DNA of 64,000 nucleotides from RHKX01 sp963826475. GTDB taxonomy: Bacteria; Actinomycetota; Thermoleophilia; Solirubrobacterales; 70-9. How positions within the stretch are numbered: the first letter of the stretch is position 1; every line of letters begins with the position of its first letter. Below are positions 25,042 through 34,052 of this stretch, one piece after another. Below the pieces are notes generated by a model that was not told where the DNA came from, made no database searches, and saw only the letters and a program-made list of their open reading frames with translations. The position numbers and the translations under genes were made by a program. Location of the stretch: the NCBI GenBank assembly GCA_963826475.1, contig CAWGXC010000003.1:992001-1056000 (forward strand), written 5' to 3'.

Positions 25042-28000
25042 CTATCTCTCCGCGATCGCGTTGGCCGTGCGCCGCGCCAGCGACATCACGGTGAACATCG
25101 GGTTCGTGCCCGACGCCGTGGGGAAGGCGCTGGCGTCTCCGATCCAGACCCCCGACGTGTCGTGGAGCTGACCGTCGGAGTCGGCGACCGAGGTCTCGGG
25201 ATCGGCGCCCATCCGGCACGTGCCCATCTGGTGGGCGCTGAAGAGGCCGATCTCGCGCGGCGCCATCGAGAGGCGCCCGACCGCCGCGATGAACGCCTCG
25301 AGGTCCTCGCCCCGACGCCACACCGGTGTCCGCCGATTGAGCGCCTGCACCTCGAGCGCGCCGGCGTCAGCGTGGAGGCGAATCATCTCCTCGATGCCAC
25401 GCCGCAGATGGGCGATGTCGAGCTCGTCGGTGAGCGGGTAATGCATGACGGGCCGACCGGAGTCGTCGATCGTCACCCGGCCATGTCCGCGGTCGCGCGT
25501 CAGGTTCAGGAACGAAGCGCTCCGGGCGAACCGCGAGACCTGCAGCTTGTGATCGGCGCCCGAACGCCAGGGGGTGGCCGCCGCGGTGAGCCCGGTCGTG
25601 TGCTGGGGGCACTCGATCAGAAACCCGTAGCCATCGTCGAGGTCCTCGAACTCGTGGGAGAGCCCCGCCTGTGGCGGCCCCCACCACGAGTTCTGCGGCT
25701 CCTCGTAGAAGCCGGAGACGGCGCTCGTCGGATGAAGCCTCAGGTAGTTGCCGACGGCGGGGCCGCCGATGCCCGACCGGAGCAGCAGCGCCGGCGATTC
25801 GACCGAGCCGCAGGCCACGACGACCGTCTCGGCGTTCACCGTCACCTTCGCGGTCCGGCCCTCGGGATCTGCATAGCTCCCCTCCACCCCGACGGCGCGG
25901 CCGCTCTCGACGAGGATGCGCTCGACGCGGCAATGGATGACGAAGTCGGAGTCGCGTGCAGCGGCTTCGGTCAGGAAGGTCTTCTGCGTCGAGCGCTTCG
26001 AGCCGGACTGATCACCGAAGCCCATGTAGCCGGCCGTCACCGGGTCGTAGGTTCCCGGATCGGCGTTTCGCGTCACCGTCCGGAAGTCGAGCCCGCGCGC
26101 AGCGCAGCCCTCCTGCAGCCGCTGGTGGGGTCCGTTCAGATCGCTGCAGTCGTCGTTGACCGAGAGGTGCTGCCAGATCGCATCCATGTGCGCGTCGTAG
26201 TCGGCGCCGTCGATCCCAGTGAGGCCGTGCTCCGCCCACTGAGCGCGGACGCGATCGGTGGTGCGCAAGCAGTTGGTCCAGTTCAGCACCGTGCCGCCGC
26301 CGAGGGATGAGCCCGCCTGAATCGAGACCTGGCCCTCCGCGGTCGGGAACGGACCCTGGTTGAGAAAGAGGTTCTGGTACGCCCAGAGCTCGAGACCGTT
26401 GAACTCGGACTCGTCGTGATAGCCGCCCATCTCGAGTACGCAGACCTTCTTGCCGCGCGCGGAGAGTTCCCCCGCGATGACGCCGCCGCCGGCTCCGGAG
26501 CCGATCACGACGACATCGGCCTCGAGGGTCAGGTGCTCGCCGTCGGGCACGATCGGCTTGATCGGCCGCTCGGTCGGATGCGGAAGCGCCTGCGGGCCCG
26601 GGTAGCCCATCCCCGGCCAGTTCGGGTTGATGCCGGTGCCGAGGTCGGGCAGCGCGTAGTGCATCGTCAGGCAGATGCCGCGGATGGCGTCGATGCCGGC
26701 CGAGGCCTCAGGGTCCTCGCCGAATCCGTGTACGAGCGCCTCGCGCTGCTCTTGCGACGCTGCATGGACCATCCCCTGCGCCGCGAGCGCATCGAGCAGG
26801 CCGCGGAGGCCGAGGATCTGCTCGTCGGCGATCCCTGATTGCAGGAGGGCCAGCTCGACCGCGCCCGGGACGCCGTAGTCGCTCGCCGAGCGGGCCCAGT
26901 AGCCGGTCGGATCCCCCGCGCCATTGGATTCCACCGGCGGGGGGAGTGAAGGAACGAAGGTGTCGCAGAGGAGGGTCAGGGTTTCGCGCTGAGCGTCGCT
27001 GAAGAGCTCGCTCAGAGCCAGCGCGCTCAGCGCCTCGCCGACCTGGGTGGTGACCGCCCCGACGTAGGGAAACATGTTGATCTCGCGCGATGGTGCGTAG
27101 GCGGGCGTGATCAGCAATGACTGCCGTTTCGTGTATTTGCGAATGCCATCGGCGCCGTGGCGAGAGCCCAGCCCCGACTCCTTCCACCCGCCCATCGGCA
27201 GCTCCATCACCGCGTAGTTGAGCTGAGCATCGTTTACGCAGGCGACGCCGGCTTCGATTCGCCGCGCGATCGCCTCGCCGCGCTCGACGTCCCGGGTCCA
27301 GACCGAGGCCTGCAATCCATAGCGACCGTCGTTGGCGAGCTCGACCGCCCGCTCGGCGTCGGGTACGCGCATCACCGGCAGCGTCGGCCCGAAGGTCTCC
27401 TCGGTCATGCAGAGCATCGAATGGTCGACGCCGGTCAGCACGGTCGGCTCGTAGAAGCGACCCGGTCCATCACCGACGTGGCCGCCGGTGCGCACCTCCG
27501 CCCCGCGCTCGACCGCGTCGCGGACGTGCGATTCGATCAAGTCGAGCTGCGGCGGGAAGATGATCGCGCCGACGTCTACGGTGCCGGGAGCGCCCGGGGG
27601 GCCCTGGCGCAGGGCGGCGACCTTGGCGGTGAGCCTCTCGACGAACTCGTCGTGAACTGCGTCTTCGACGTAGATGCGCTCGACCGAGATGCAGACCTGA
27701 CCGGAGTTGTTGAGCCCATATGAGGCCGCGGCGTTCGCGGCGCGCTCGAGGTCGGCGTCGGCCAGCACGATCATCGGATCCTTGCCACCGAGCTCCAGCG
27801 CGACCGGTGTCAGCGTCTGCGCCGCCTGCGCCATCACGCGCTTGCCGGTTGCGACGGAGCCGGTGAACATGACGAAGTCGACGAGATCGACGAGCGCCGA
27901 GCCGGTCTCTCCGCGCCCCGTAGCCACGGAGAAGACGCCCTCCGGCAGACCGACCGCCGTCAGCATCTCAGCCATCAGCAGCGAGGTCAGCGGCGTGACC

Positions 28001-28539
28001 TCCGACGGCTTCAGGACCACGGCGTTGCCCGCTGCAAGCGCCGGGATGCAATCGCCGAAGGAGTTGATCAGCGGGTAGTTCCAGGGACCGATCACGCCGA
28101 CGATCCCGACCGGCGCGTAGCGGACCTTCATCCGTCTGCCGCCCCGAACGAACGGAGAGGCCGTCTCGACCTCCTCGTCGGCGAGGTAGGTCCCGGCGTT
28201 ACGCGCCCAGAACTCGAGCGCGCTGATCCCGTAAGAGAGCTCGGCGAACTGCGTCTCGTCGGCGGGGCGCCCGGTCTCGCCGCAAACCGTCTGCACGACG
28301 CGCTCTCCGTTGGCGACCATCCACGCCCGCGCGGCCATCAGGATGCGTCCGCGCTCGGCGAATCCGGCGGCGGCCCATGCCGGCTGTGCGGCTCGAGCGG
28401 TGGCGACGAGCGCGGCGACGTCGCCGGGGCTGAGCTCGGGCACGTGCGCGAGGGTCTCGCCCGTCGCCGGGTTCTCAACCGCGATCGCGGAACCGTCCGC
28501 AGCTCCGGTCATCCGACCGCCTGAGGTTGCACTCTCCAT
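25042..28539 (-). CDS. Aldehyde dehydrogenase - GMC alcohol oxidoreductase fusion protein
   Basis: 1165 aa in one uninterrupted frame (ATG 28539; an ATG at 28512 is also possible). Residues 1-490 are a complete NAD(P)-dependent aldehyde dehydrogenase, with 'GPWNYPL', 'FTGSVATGK', catalytic Glu249 ('LELGGKDP') and Cys283 ('SGQVC'). Residues ~500-660 are a helical region like the N-terminal part of long-chain fatty alcohol oxidases. Residues ~670-1165 are a GMC flavoprotein with FAD site 'VVVIGSGAGGG', 'GSSLGGGTVLNW', 'SAHQMGTCRMG' (catalytic His) and the C-terminal 'GTNPMFTVMSLA'. The two halves catalyse consecutive steps, alcohol to aldehyde and aldehyde to acid. I infer channelling of a hydrophobic, possibly toxic aldehyde. 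No signal peptide is seen. Confidence 0.9.
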   Translation of the reverse strand: MESATSGGRMTGAADGSAIAVENPATGETLAHVPELSPGDVAALVATARAAQPAWAAAGFAERGRILMAARAWMVANGERVVQTVCGETGRPADETQFAELSYGISALEFWARNAGTYLADEEVETASPFVRGGRRMKVRYAPVGIVGVIGPWNYPLINSFGDCIPALAAGNAVVLKPSEVTPLTSLLMAEMLTAVGLPEGVFSVATGRGETGSALVDLVDFVMFTGSVATGKRVMAQAAQTLTPVALELGGKDPMIVLADADLERAANAAASYGLNNSGQVCISVERIYVEDAVHDEFVERLTAKVAALRQGPPGAPGTVDVGAIIFPPQLDLIESHVRDAVERGAEVRTGGHVGDGPGRFYEPTVLTGVDHSMLCMTEETFGPTLPVMRVPDAERAVELANDGRYGLQASVWTRDVERGEAIARRIEAGVACVNDAQLNYAVMELPMGGWKESGLGSRHGADGIRKYTKRQSLLITPAYAPSREINMFPYVGAVTTQVGEALSALALSELFSDAQRETLTLLCDTFVPSLPPPVESNGAGDPTGYWARSASDYGVPGAVELALLQSGIADEQILGLRGLLDALAAQGMVHAASQEQREALVHGFGEDPEASAGIDAIRGICLTMHYALPDLGTGINPNWPGMGYPGPQALPHPTERPIKPIVPDGEHLTLEADVVVIGSGAGGGVIAGELSARGKKVCVLEMGGYHDESEFNGLELWAYQNLFLNQGPFPTAEGQVSIQAGSSLGGGTVLNWTNCLRTTDRVRAQWAEHGLTGIDGADYDAHMDAIWQHLSVNDDCSDLNGPHQRLQEGCAARGLDFRTVTRNADPGTYDPVTAGYMGFGDQSGSKRSTQKTFLTEAAARDSDFVIHCRVERILVESGRAVGVEGSYADPEGRTAKVTVNAETVVVACGSVESPALLLRSGIGGPAVGNYLRLHPTSAVSGFYEEPQNSWWGPPQAGLSHEFEDLDDGYGFLIECPQHTTGLTAAATPWRSGADHKLQVSRFARSASFLNLTRDRGHGRVTIDDSGRPVMHYPLTDELDIAHLRRGIEEMIRLHADAGALEVQALNRRTPVWRRGEDLEAFIAAVGRLSMAPREIGLFSAHQMGTCRMGADPETSVADSDGQLHDTSGVWIGDASAFPTASGTNPMFTVMSLARRTANAIAER

Positions 28540-28621
28540 TCCCGGGGGCGAGTCTACTCCCGTCCCGCGGGTGCAGGCCCACCTGCAAGCGCGGCTCCTC
28601 GGGGTGCGAGGATGCGCATCT

Positions 28622-29749
28622 ATGACGACGACCGCGCTCATCTCGGATCTCCACCTCGGCTCCGGCTCGGGAACCGATGTACTCCGCCTCGAGCCGGTCC
28701 GCGAGCGGTTGCTCGATGCGATCGCGGACGTCGACCATCTCGTCCTGCTCGGAGACGTTGTCGAGCTCCGCGACCTTCCTCTCGGCGAGTCCCTCAACGA
28801 GTCCCAGTCCTTCTTCGAGGCCGTCGGTCAGGCGTTCGCCGGGCGCAGGGTGACGCTCGTTCCCGGCAATCACGACCATCGGCTGCTCGGGCCCTGGCTG
28901 GAGCGCTCACGCGAGGAGGATCGGCCCGCCGAGCTCGACGAGGTCGTCGACGCGCCCCACCCCGCCGTGCGATCGATCGCGGGCTGGCTCGGCGACCTCG
29001 ACTTCGAGGTGCGCTATCCGGGTCTCTGGGTTCGCGAGGACGTCTACGCGACGCACGGCCATTACCTCGACAGTCACGTCAGCATGCCGACGATCGAGCG
29101 ACTCTCGGTTGCGACCGTCGATCGGATGGGAGGGCTGCCGACCGGGCGGCGCACCTCTCCCCATGACTATGAGGAGGTGCACGCCCCGGTCTATGACCTG
29201 ATCTTCAGCCTCGCCCAGGGTGGTCGCTCGCTCGCGGGCCAGCAGAACGGCAGACCGACCGCGTTGCGAGTCTGGGAGCTGATCGGGGGCGCCTCGGGAC
29301 GAGCGCGAACGCTGCGCGGAAAGTTGCTGGGGTCAGCCGTGATCCCGGCGGTTCTGCAGGGCATAGAGCGGGCCGGCTTCGGAGACTTCGGGCGCGACTT
29401 CTCGACCGGGGAGATCGGCCGGGCCGGAGTCGAGGCGATGCACGTCGTCGTCGAGCGGCTCGGGATCGACGCCGAGCACGTCATCTTCGGCCACATCCAC
29501 CGTCGGGGAGCCCTACTCATGGACGACGGCCGCAGAGCCACCGATCCGATCTGGGAGCGCAACGGGGTGACGCTCCACAACACCGGCAACTGGACCTACG
29601 TCGAAGGGCTGCTCGGACGCGCGATCCCCCAGAGCCCATTCTGGCCGGGCTCGATGATCGTCGTCGGCGATAGCGGTCCGCCGGAGTTGCGCGAGCTGCT
29701 CACCGACATCGACCGCCAGGTCCTCGCCGGCCGCGCGGGCCGCGGCTAG
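28622..29749 (+). CDS. Calcineurin-like metallophosphoesterase
   Basis: 375 aa from the ATG at 28622 (GAGG ~13 nt upstream). The dinuclear-metal motifs appear in order: DLH ('ISDLHLG'), GD ('LLGDVVEL'), GNHDHR, 'THGHYLD' and GHIH ('FGHIHRRG'). The middle, about residues 110-250, is a helical insert. The substrate is not predictable; relatives hydrolyse phosphomonoesters, phosphodiesters or UDP-diacylglucosamine. It is divergent from the ALDH-GMC operon with 82 bp between, and is followed by a membrane-protein gene after 20 nt. Confidence 0.85.
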   Translation: MTTTALISDLHLGSGSGTDVLRLEPVRERLLDAIADVDHLVLLGDVVELRDLPLGESLNESQSFFEAVGQAFAGRRVTLVPGNHDHRLLGPWLERSREEDRPAELDEVVDAPHPAVRSIAGWLGDLDFEVRYPGLWVREDVYATHGHYLDSHVSMPTIERLSVATVDRMGGLPTGRRTSPHDYEEVHAPVYDLIFSLAQGGRSLAGQQNGRPTALRVWELIGGASGRARTLRGKLLGSAVIPAVLQGIERAGFGDFGRDFSTGEIGRAGVEAMHVVVERLGIDAEHVIFGHIHRRGALLMDDGRRATDPIWERNGVTLHNTGNWTYVEGLLGRAIPQSPFWPGSMIVVGDSGPPELRELLTDIDRQVLAGRAGRG

Positions 29750-29769
29750 CCGGCTGCGAGAATTCTCCG

Positions 29770-30171
29770 ATGGGCAAGAGCCGACTGGCCAAAACCGAGC
29801 TGCTGCTGTTCTTCCTGCTGGCTCTCCATACCGCTGACCACGCGTTCAACCAACCGTCGCGCACGCTCCCGGCGGGCAGCGGCGTGATCGGGATCGCCGG
29901 CTTCGCCCTCGTCGCCGTGGCGATCGTCTTCGCACTCGAGCGGTGGCCGCTCGCGGCGCCGGTAGGCCTGCTCGCGGGCATCGGAACCTTCCTCGGCTTC
30001 ATCGTGGTCCACATGCCCGGCATCGGCCCCCTGGCCGATCCGTTCGCGGACTTCCACCCCGACGCGCTCTCGTGGGCGCTGTTGTTCGCGCCGATGGCCG
30101 CTTCCGTCGCCGTCGCCTATCTCGCCGCCGAGGAGCTGCGCCGCCGATGGCCGCGAATGAGCGCGTCGTGA
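29770..30171 (+). CDS. Small four-helix membrane protein, function unknown
   Basis: 133 aa with four hydrophobic segments (about 10-25, 36-56, 63-82 and 98-120). A conserved-looking His/Asp cluster 'HTADHAFNQP' sits after the first helix and 'HMPGIGPLADPFADFHPD' between helices three and four; these could bind a metal or define an extracellular loop. No family is recognised. It overlaps the following MYG1 start (GTGA), so the two are translationally coupled. Confidence 0.65.
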   Translation: MGKSRLAKTELLLFFLLALHTADHAFNQPSRTLPAGSGVIGIAGFALVAVAIVFALERWPLAAPVGLLAGIGTFLGFIVVHMPGIGPLADPFADFHPDALSWALLFAPMAASVAVAYLAAEELRRRWPRMSAS

Positions 30172-31067
30172 GCCCCGGAATGCGGATCGCCACGCACGAC
30201 GGCTCGTTCCACGCCGATGAGGTCTTCGCGATTGCGGCGCTCGGCCTGCTCGCCGAGCCGGTCGAGGTTGTTCGCACCCGCGACCCCGACGTGCTCGGAG
30301 CGGCCGATCTGCGCGTCGACGTGGGCTTCCGCTACGACCCGGAGAGCGGCGATTTCGACCACCACCAGCGCGGCTTTGACATGGTCCGGGACAACGGTGT
30401 CGGCTACGCCTCGTTCGGTCTCGTCTGGCGCGAGTTCGGCGGCCGGATATGTGCGGACGACCAGGAGGTCGCCGACGTGGTCGAGGGGTCACTGGTACAG
30501 GCCGTCGACGCCAACGACACGGGCCAGCAGATCACGCGGTCGTTGGTCGAGGGCGTGCGCCCGATGACCGTCAACTCCGTGGTCGGCGGGTTCAATGCCC
30601 GTTGGGACGAGAATCTGAGCGCCGAGGAGGAACGCCACCGCTTCGATGCCGCGGTTGAGCTGGCCGCCGGCATCCTCACGCGCGAGATCGGCTCAGCCGC
30701 AGCTGGGCGTCGCGCGGTTCACGTCGTTCGTGAGGCGATCGCGGCCGCCGAGGATCCGAGGATCGTGGTCCTCGCCGAGAACGTCCCGTGGAAGCAGGTC
30801 GTGGTGAACGAAGCCCCTGAAGCCCTCCTCGTCATCTACCCGAAGCGCCAGGGCTTCGGGGTCGAGACCGTGCCCGCCGAGCTCGGCACGTTCGAGAACC
30901 GCCTCGACCTTCCAGCGGCTTGGGCCGGTCTGGAAGACGCGGACCTGGCCCGGGTCACCGGCGTCGATGACGCCCTCTTCTGCCACTCGAAGCGGTTCCT
31001 CGCGGTGGCGCGGTCGCGGGCGGGAGCTGCGCGACTCGCCGCATCGGCGCTCGAGGCCTCGGCCTGA
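30168..31067 (+). CDS. MYG1 family protein (DHH-like metal-dependent hydrolase)
   Basis: 299 aa if started at GTG 30168, which overlaps the upstream stop; ATG 30180 would give 295 aa. MYG1 signatures are strong: 'THDGSFHADEVFA' at the N-terminus, 'DVGFRYDPESGDFDHHQRGF' region with the DHH metal motif, 'VGYASFGLVW' and the C-terminal 'FCHSKRFLAVA'. Eukaryotic MYG1 is an RNA exonuclease; the bacterial role is not established. It follows a membrane protein and a phosphoesterase on the same strand, and its stop is 2 nt from the convergent moaB stop. Confidence 0.87.
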   Translation: MSPGMRIATHDGSFHADEVFAIAALGLLAEPVEVVRTRDPDVLGAADLRVDVGFRYDPESGDFDHHQRGFDMVRDNGVGYASFGLVWREFGGRICADDQEVADVVEGSLVQAVDANDTGQQITRSLVEGVRPMTVNSVVGGFNARWDENLSAEEERHRFDAAVELAAGILTREIGSAAAGRRAVHVVREAIAAAEDPRIVVLAENVPWKQVVVNEAPEALLVIYPKRQGFGVETVPAELGTFENRLDLPAAWAGLEDADLARVTGVDDALFCHSKRFLAVARSRAGAARLAASALEASA

Positions 31068-31069
31068 GC

Positions 31070-31573
31070 TCAGTGGCCGTCGCTCTCGCCGCCCAGTAGG
31101 CGAAGCGCGTGCGGCAATGCGTCCGCGATCGCCGCCCCCGCCTCGCCGATCGCCTTTGGGCTTCCGGGGAAGTTGACGATCAAGGTCGTCCCGCGGATGC
31201 CCGCGCAGTTACGGGCCAGCATCCAATGGGGGGTGTACTCACGCGAGGCGAGACGCATCGCCTCCGCCAGCCCCGGCGCCAGCCGCTCGCAGACCTCGCT
31301 GGTCGCCTCGGGAGTGACGTCGTCGGGGGCGAAGCCGGTTCCTCCGGTGGTCAGGATCAGATCGCAGCGCTCGACGTCGGCCAGGTTGCGGAGCCGCTCC
31401 TCGATCACGTTCCGCGAGTCGGGTACCAGCTCGACCGAGACGACCTCGGCCGCGAGGCCCTCGGCGAAGCGGACGAGCTCGGCGCCGCTCAGGTCATCGA
31501 CCGGGGTGCCGGCGAAGCGGGAGGTGCTGATGCTGAGGATGGCGGCACGAGGCGGCCCCTTCGGCGCCGTCAC
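31070..31573 (-). CDS. moaB: Molybdopterin adenylyltransferase-type protein (MoaB/MogA)
   Basis: 167 aa from a GTG at 31573 overlapping the moaC stop (GTGA). The MoCF-binding domain shows 'LILTTGGTGFAPDDVTPEA' and 'NFPGSPKAIGEA', where the TTGGTG loop binds molybdopterin. Enzymes of this family adenylate molybdopterin before metal insertion by MoeA. It is the last gene of the moeA-moaDE-moaC-moaB operon. Sequence alone does not decide between MoaB and MogA naming. Confidence 0.88.
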   Translation of the reverse strand: MTAPKGPPRAAILSISTSRFAGTPVDDLSGAELVRFAEGLAAEVVSVELVPDSRNVIEERLRNLADVERCDLILTTGGTGFAPDDVTPEATSEVCERLAPGLAEAMRLASREYTPHWMLARNCAGIRGTTLIVNFPGSPKAIGEAGAAIADALPHALRLLGGESDGH

Positions 31574-32085
31574 GAAGCACCCCCGGTCCGGCGGTCCCAG
31601 GTGCCGCTCTTGCCGCCGCTCTTGTGCAGCAGGCAGACCTCCTCCACCCGTACCTCCCTCTCCAATGCCTTGACCATGTCGTAGACGGTGAGGGCGGCGA
31701 CCATTGCGGCCGCCATCGCCTCGATCTCGACACCGGTCCGGCCCACGCAGCGGACCTCCGAGGTCAGGGTCACCGATCCGGCTTCCGCGTCCACCTCGGC
31801 GCGCACGTCCGCGAAGGAGAGCGTGATGGGATGGGCGAGCGGGACCAGGGTGCCGGCCTGCTTGGCCCCGCCGATCCCGGCCAGCCTCGCCGCACCGAGG
31901 ACGTCGCCCTTCGGTCCGTCTCCGGCCTCGATCGCGCGGGCCGTCTCCGGCTTCATGCGGACGACCGCCTGGGCGACCGCGCGACGCTCGCTCTCGGGCT
32001 TTGCGCCGACGTCGACCATCCGGGCTGCGCCGGACTCGTCGATGTGGGTCAGACCCCCGATGCCGGTTTCGTTCCCTCCACCCAT
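31570..32085 (-). CDS. moaC: Cyclic pyranopterin monophosphate synthase MoaC
   Basis: 171 aa, the usual length. Family motifs are 'LTHIDESGAARMVDVG' near the N-terminus, 'KQAGTLVPLAHPI' (about 80-92) and 'GVEIEAMAAAMVAALTVYDM' region (about 118-138), which include the active-site Lys/His/Asp positions. It converts the 3',8-cyclo-GTP product of MoaA into cyclic pyranopterin monophosphate. Its start lies 37 bp inside the 3' end of moaDE, so an internal in-frame start or strong coupling is likely. Confidence 0.93.
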   Translation of the reverse strand: MGGGNETGIGGLTHIDESGAARMVDVGAKPESERRAVAQAVVRMKPETARAIEAGDGPKGDVLGAARLAGIGGAKQAGTLVPLAHPITLSFADVRAEVDAEAGSVTLTSEVRCVGRTGVEIEAMAAAMVAALTVYDMVKALEREVRVEEVCLLHKSGGKSGTWDRRTGGAS

Positions 32086-32714
32086 CTCGCCTCACCCCCT
32101 TCGATCTCGCGCTTCCAGATCGGCGCCTCGGCCTTGATCCGGTCGATGACCGCCCGCGCCCCCGCGAACGCCTCGCCGCGATGACCGGCGGAGACGGCCA
32201 CGATGACGCTGGGCTCACCGAGCGGGACCGGCCCGGTTCGATGCTCGGCCGCCGCGGCCTGAAGGTCGTGCTCTGCGATGCACTCGGCGAGAATCGAGGC
32301 GATGCGCTCGGTTGCCATCTCGGCATAGGCCTCGTAGTCGAGGCGCTCGACCTTCCGGGTGACGCCCTGGAAGGTGACCACGGCGCCGGCGGCGTCGCGA
32401 ACGACCATCTCGGCGAGCGGCTCGAGGCGGAGCGGATCGCCGGTGACCCGAGCGTGGACCTGACCGGAACCCCCGCTCACGGGCGGGATCAGCGCCAGCT
32501 CGTCGCCGCTCATCAGCACCGTCTCCCCTTCCGCGTACTCACGGTTGACGGCCATGGCCACCGGCATCCGCTCGAGGATGTCGCCGAGCTCGCCCCGGTC
32601 GCCGAGGGCGGCGAGCGCATCGGCCACCGTCGCGCTCGCCGGCAGCTCCATCTCGATCCTGTCGCGGCCGGCGCGCTCGCGCAGGATCGCGAACAACCTG
32701 ACGCTCACGTTCAT
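32049..32714 (-). CDS. moaX: MoaD-MoaE fusion (molybdopterin synthase, MoaX-like)
   Basis: 221 aa. Residues 1-82 are a ubiquitin-like MoaD ending 'PPVSGG', the diglycine whose C-terminus must be free to carry the thiocarboxylate. Residues ~83-221 are MoaE ('GAVVTFQGVTR', 'VSAGHRGEAF', 'IKAEAPIWKRE'). In Mycobacterium tuberculosis the MoaX fusion is cleaved after Gly82 to release active subunits; here the second glycine is also residue 82. The mature pair converts precursor Z to molybdopterin. It lies 32 nt after moeA. Confidence 0.92.
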   Translation of the reverse strand: MNVSVRLFAILRERAGRDRIEMELPASATVADALAALGDRGELGDILERMPVAMAVNREYAEGETVLMSGDELALIPPVSGGSGQVHARVTGDPLRLEPLAEMVVRDAAGAVVTFQGVTRKVERLDYEAYAEMATERIASILAECIAEHDLQAAAAEHRTGPVPLGEPSVIVAVSAGHRGEAFAGARAVIDRIKAEAPIWKREIEGGEARWVEGTKPASGV

Positions 32715-32746
32715 CGTCGCGAGGCTACCGGCCGAGCCATGCCCGC

Positions 32747-33964
32747 TCAGCGCAACAGCTCGACTTCGACGTGCTCGCCGGCGAGCATCGTGTCGCGGTC
32801 GGTAGGGGCGAAGGCGAGGCCGTCGGCGCCGAGCATGGAGGTCAGCACGTGGGATCCCTGCGGTCCGGTCGGGTGGGCCTGCCACCCGTCGGGGCCGGCC
32901 TCGAGCCGCACCCGGATCGCCTCGGCGCGGCCGCTGACCTTCGGATAATCGGCGGCGAGGCGAGCGACCACCCTGCCCGCATCGGCGCCGGCTCCCTGCA
33001 TCGCGAGCAACGCGGGGCGGACGAAGAGGACGAACGTGACCATCGCGGAGACCGGGTTCCCGGGCAACCCGAAGACCAGCCTGCCGCCCGGACCGATGCC
33101 GAAGTAGGTCGGCTTGCCGGGGCGCAGGGCCACCCCCCAGAAGACCTGCTCGACGCCGAGGGCTTCGAGCGCCGGCCGAACGTGATCGTGCTCCCCGACC
33201 GAGACGCCACCACAGATCACGGTGACATCGGCCTCCAGCGCTCCACGCAGGGCCGAGGCGGTCTCCTCGCGATCGTCGCGGGCGATTCCGATCGCGACGA
33301 CTTCAGCCCCCGCTCCCGACCCCAGCGGCGGCACCGAATAGGCGTTGGAGTCGCGGATCTGACCCGGGCCGAGCGGCTCACCCGGCTCGATCAGCTCATC
33401 GCCGGTGAGCAGGACCGAGAGCGTCGGGCGCCGGGAGCAGGCGACGTCGGCGACCCCGATCGCGGCAAGCACGCCGAGCTCAGCGGCGCCGATTCGAACA
33501 CCGGCCCCGACGACCTCGTCTCCGGCCCGGATGTCCTCGCCGATCCGCCGGACGCTCTTGCCGGCCTCGATCTCGGCCCCGACCAAAACCTCTTCGCCAT
33601 CCCGGGTCGTGTCCTCGACCCGCGCGACCGAGTCGGCGCCCTCGGGCAGCATCGCCCCGGTCGAGATGGCGATCGCCTCACCGGAGGCGACGACCGCCTC
33701 GGAGGGATGGCCTGCTCGCGACTCGCCGACGATCGTCAACCGCCGCGGATTCGGGGCGGTCGCTCCCGCGGTGTCGGATGCGAGAACCGCATAGCCGTCC
33801 ATCGCGGAGTTGTCGAAGCCGGGGACGCTGTCGGCCGCCGCGGCCCGCTCGGCGAGGATCCGTCCCAGGGCCTGACGAAGGGGCACACGCTCGGTGCCCA
33901 CCGGGCGGACGCGCTCCAGAACGAGCTCGCGGGCCCGCTCGATCGAGGTCAACTCGTGTTCCAT
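32747..33964 (-). CDS. moeA: Molybdopterin molybdotransferase MoeA
   Basis: 405 aa from the ATG at 33964. Landmarks are the N-terminal 'PGFDNSAMDGYAV' (about 50-62), 'SISTGAMLPEGAD'-type loop, 'DSNAYSVPPL' near 215, 'GGVSVGEHDHVRPAL' near 265 (molybdopterin-binding) and 'GLPGNPVSAMVTF' near 310. It inserts molybdate into adenylated molybdopterin. It heads the operon moeA-moaDE-moaC-moaB and is divergent from mobA, with 88 bp between starts. Confidence 0.93.
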   Translation of the reverse strand: MEHELTSIERARELVLERVRPVGTERVPLRQALGRILAERAAAADSVPGFDNSAMDGYAVLASDTAGATAPNPRRLTIVGESRAGHPSEAVVASGEAIAISTGAMLPEGADSVARVEDTTRDGEEVLVGAEIEAGKSVRRIGEDIRAGDEVVGAGVRIGAAELGVLAAIGVADVACSRRPTLSVLLTGDELIEPGEPLGPGQIRDSNAYSVPPLGSGAGAEVVAIGIARDDREETASALRGALEADVTVICGGVSVGEHDHVRPALEALGVEQVFWGVALRPGKPTYFGIGPGGRLVFGLPGNPVSAMVTFVLFVRPALLAMQGAGADAGRVVARLAADYPKVSGRAEAIRVRLEAGPDGWQAHPTGPQGSHVLTSMLGADGLAFAPTDRDTMLAGEHVEVELLR

Positions 33965-34052
33965 CACCGGATCATCGCCGGATCGATGCCAGACTGCTCC
34001 GGTGAATCCGCCGAGCGCCACCGAGCGGTCATTCGAGGCCGCCCCGGCCAGG

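Noticed and set aside
28540..28797. N-terminal extension of the ALDH-GMC fusion to position 28797
   Set aside because: It is antisense to the phosphoesterase start, Arg/Ser-rich, and precedes the normal ALDH N-terminus.
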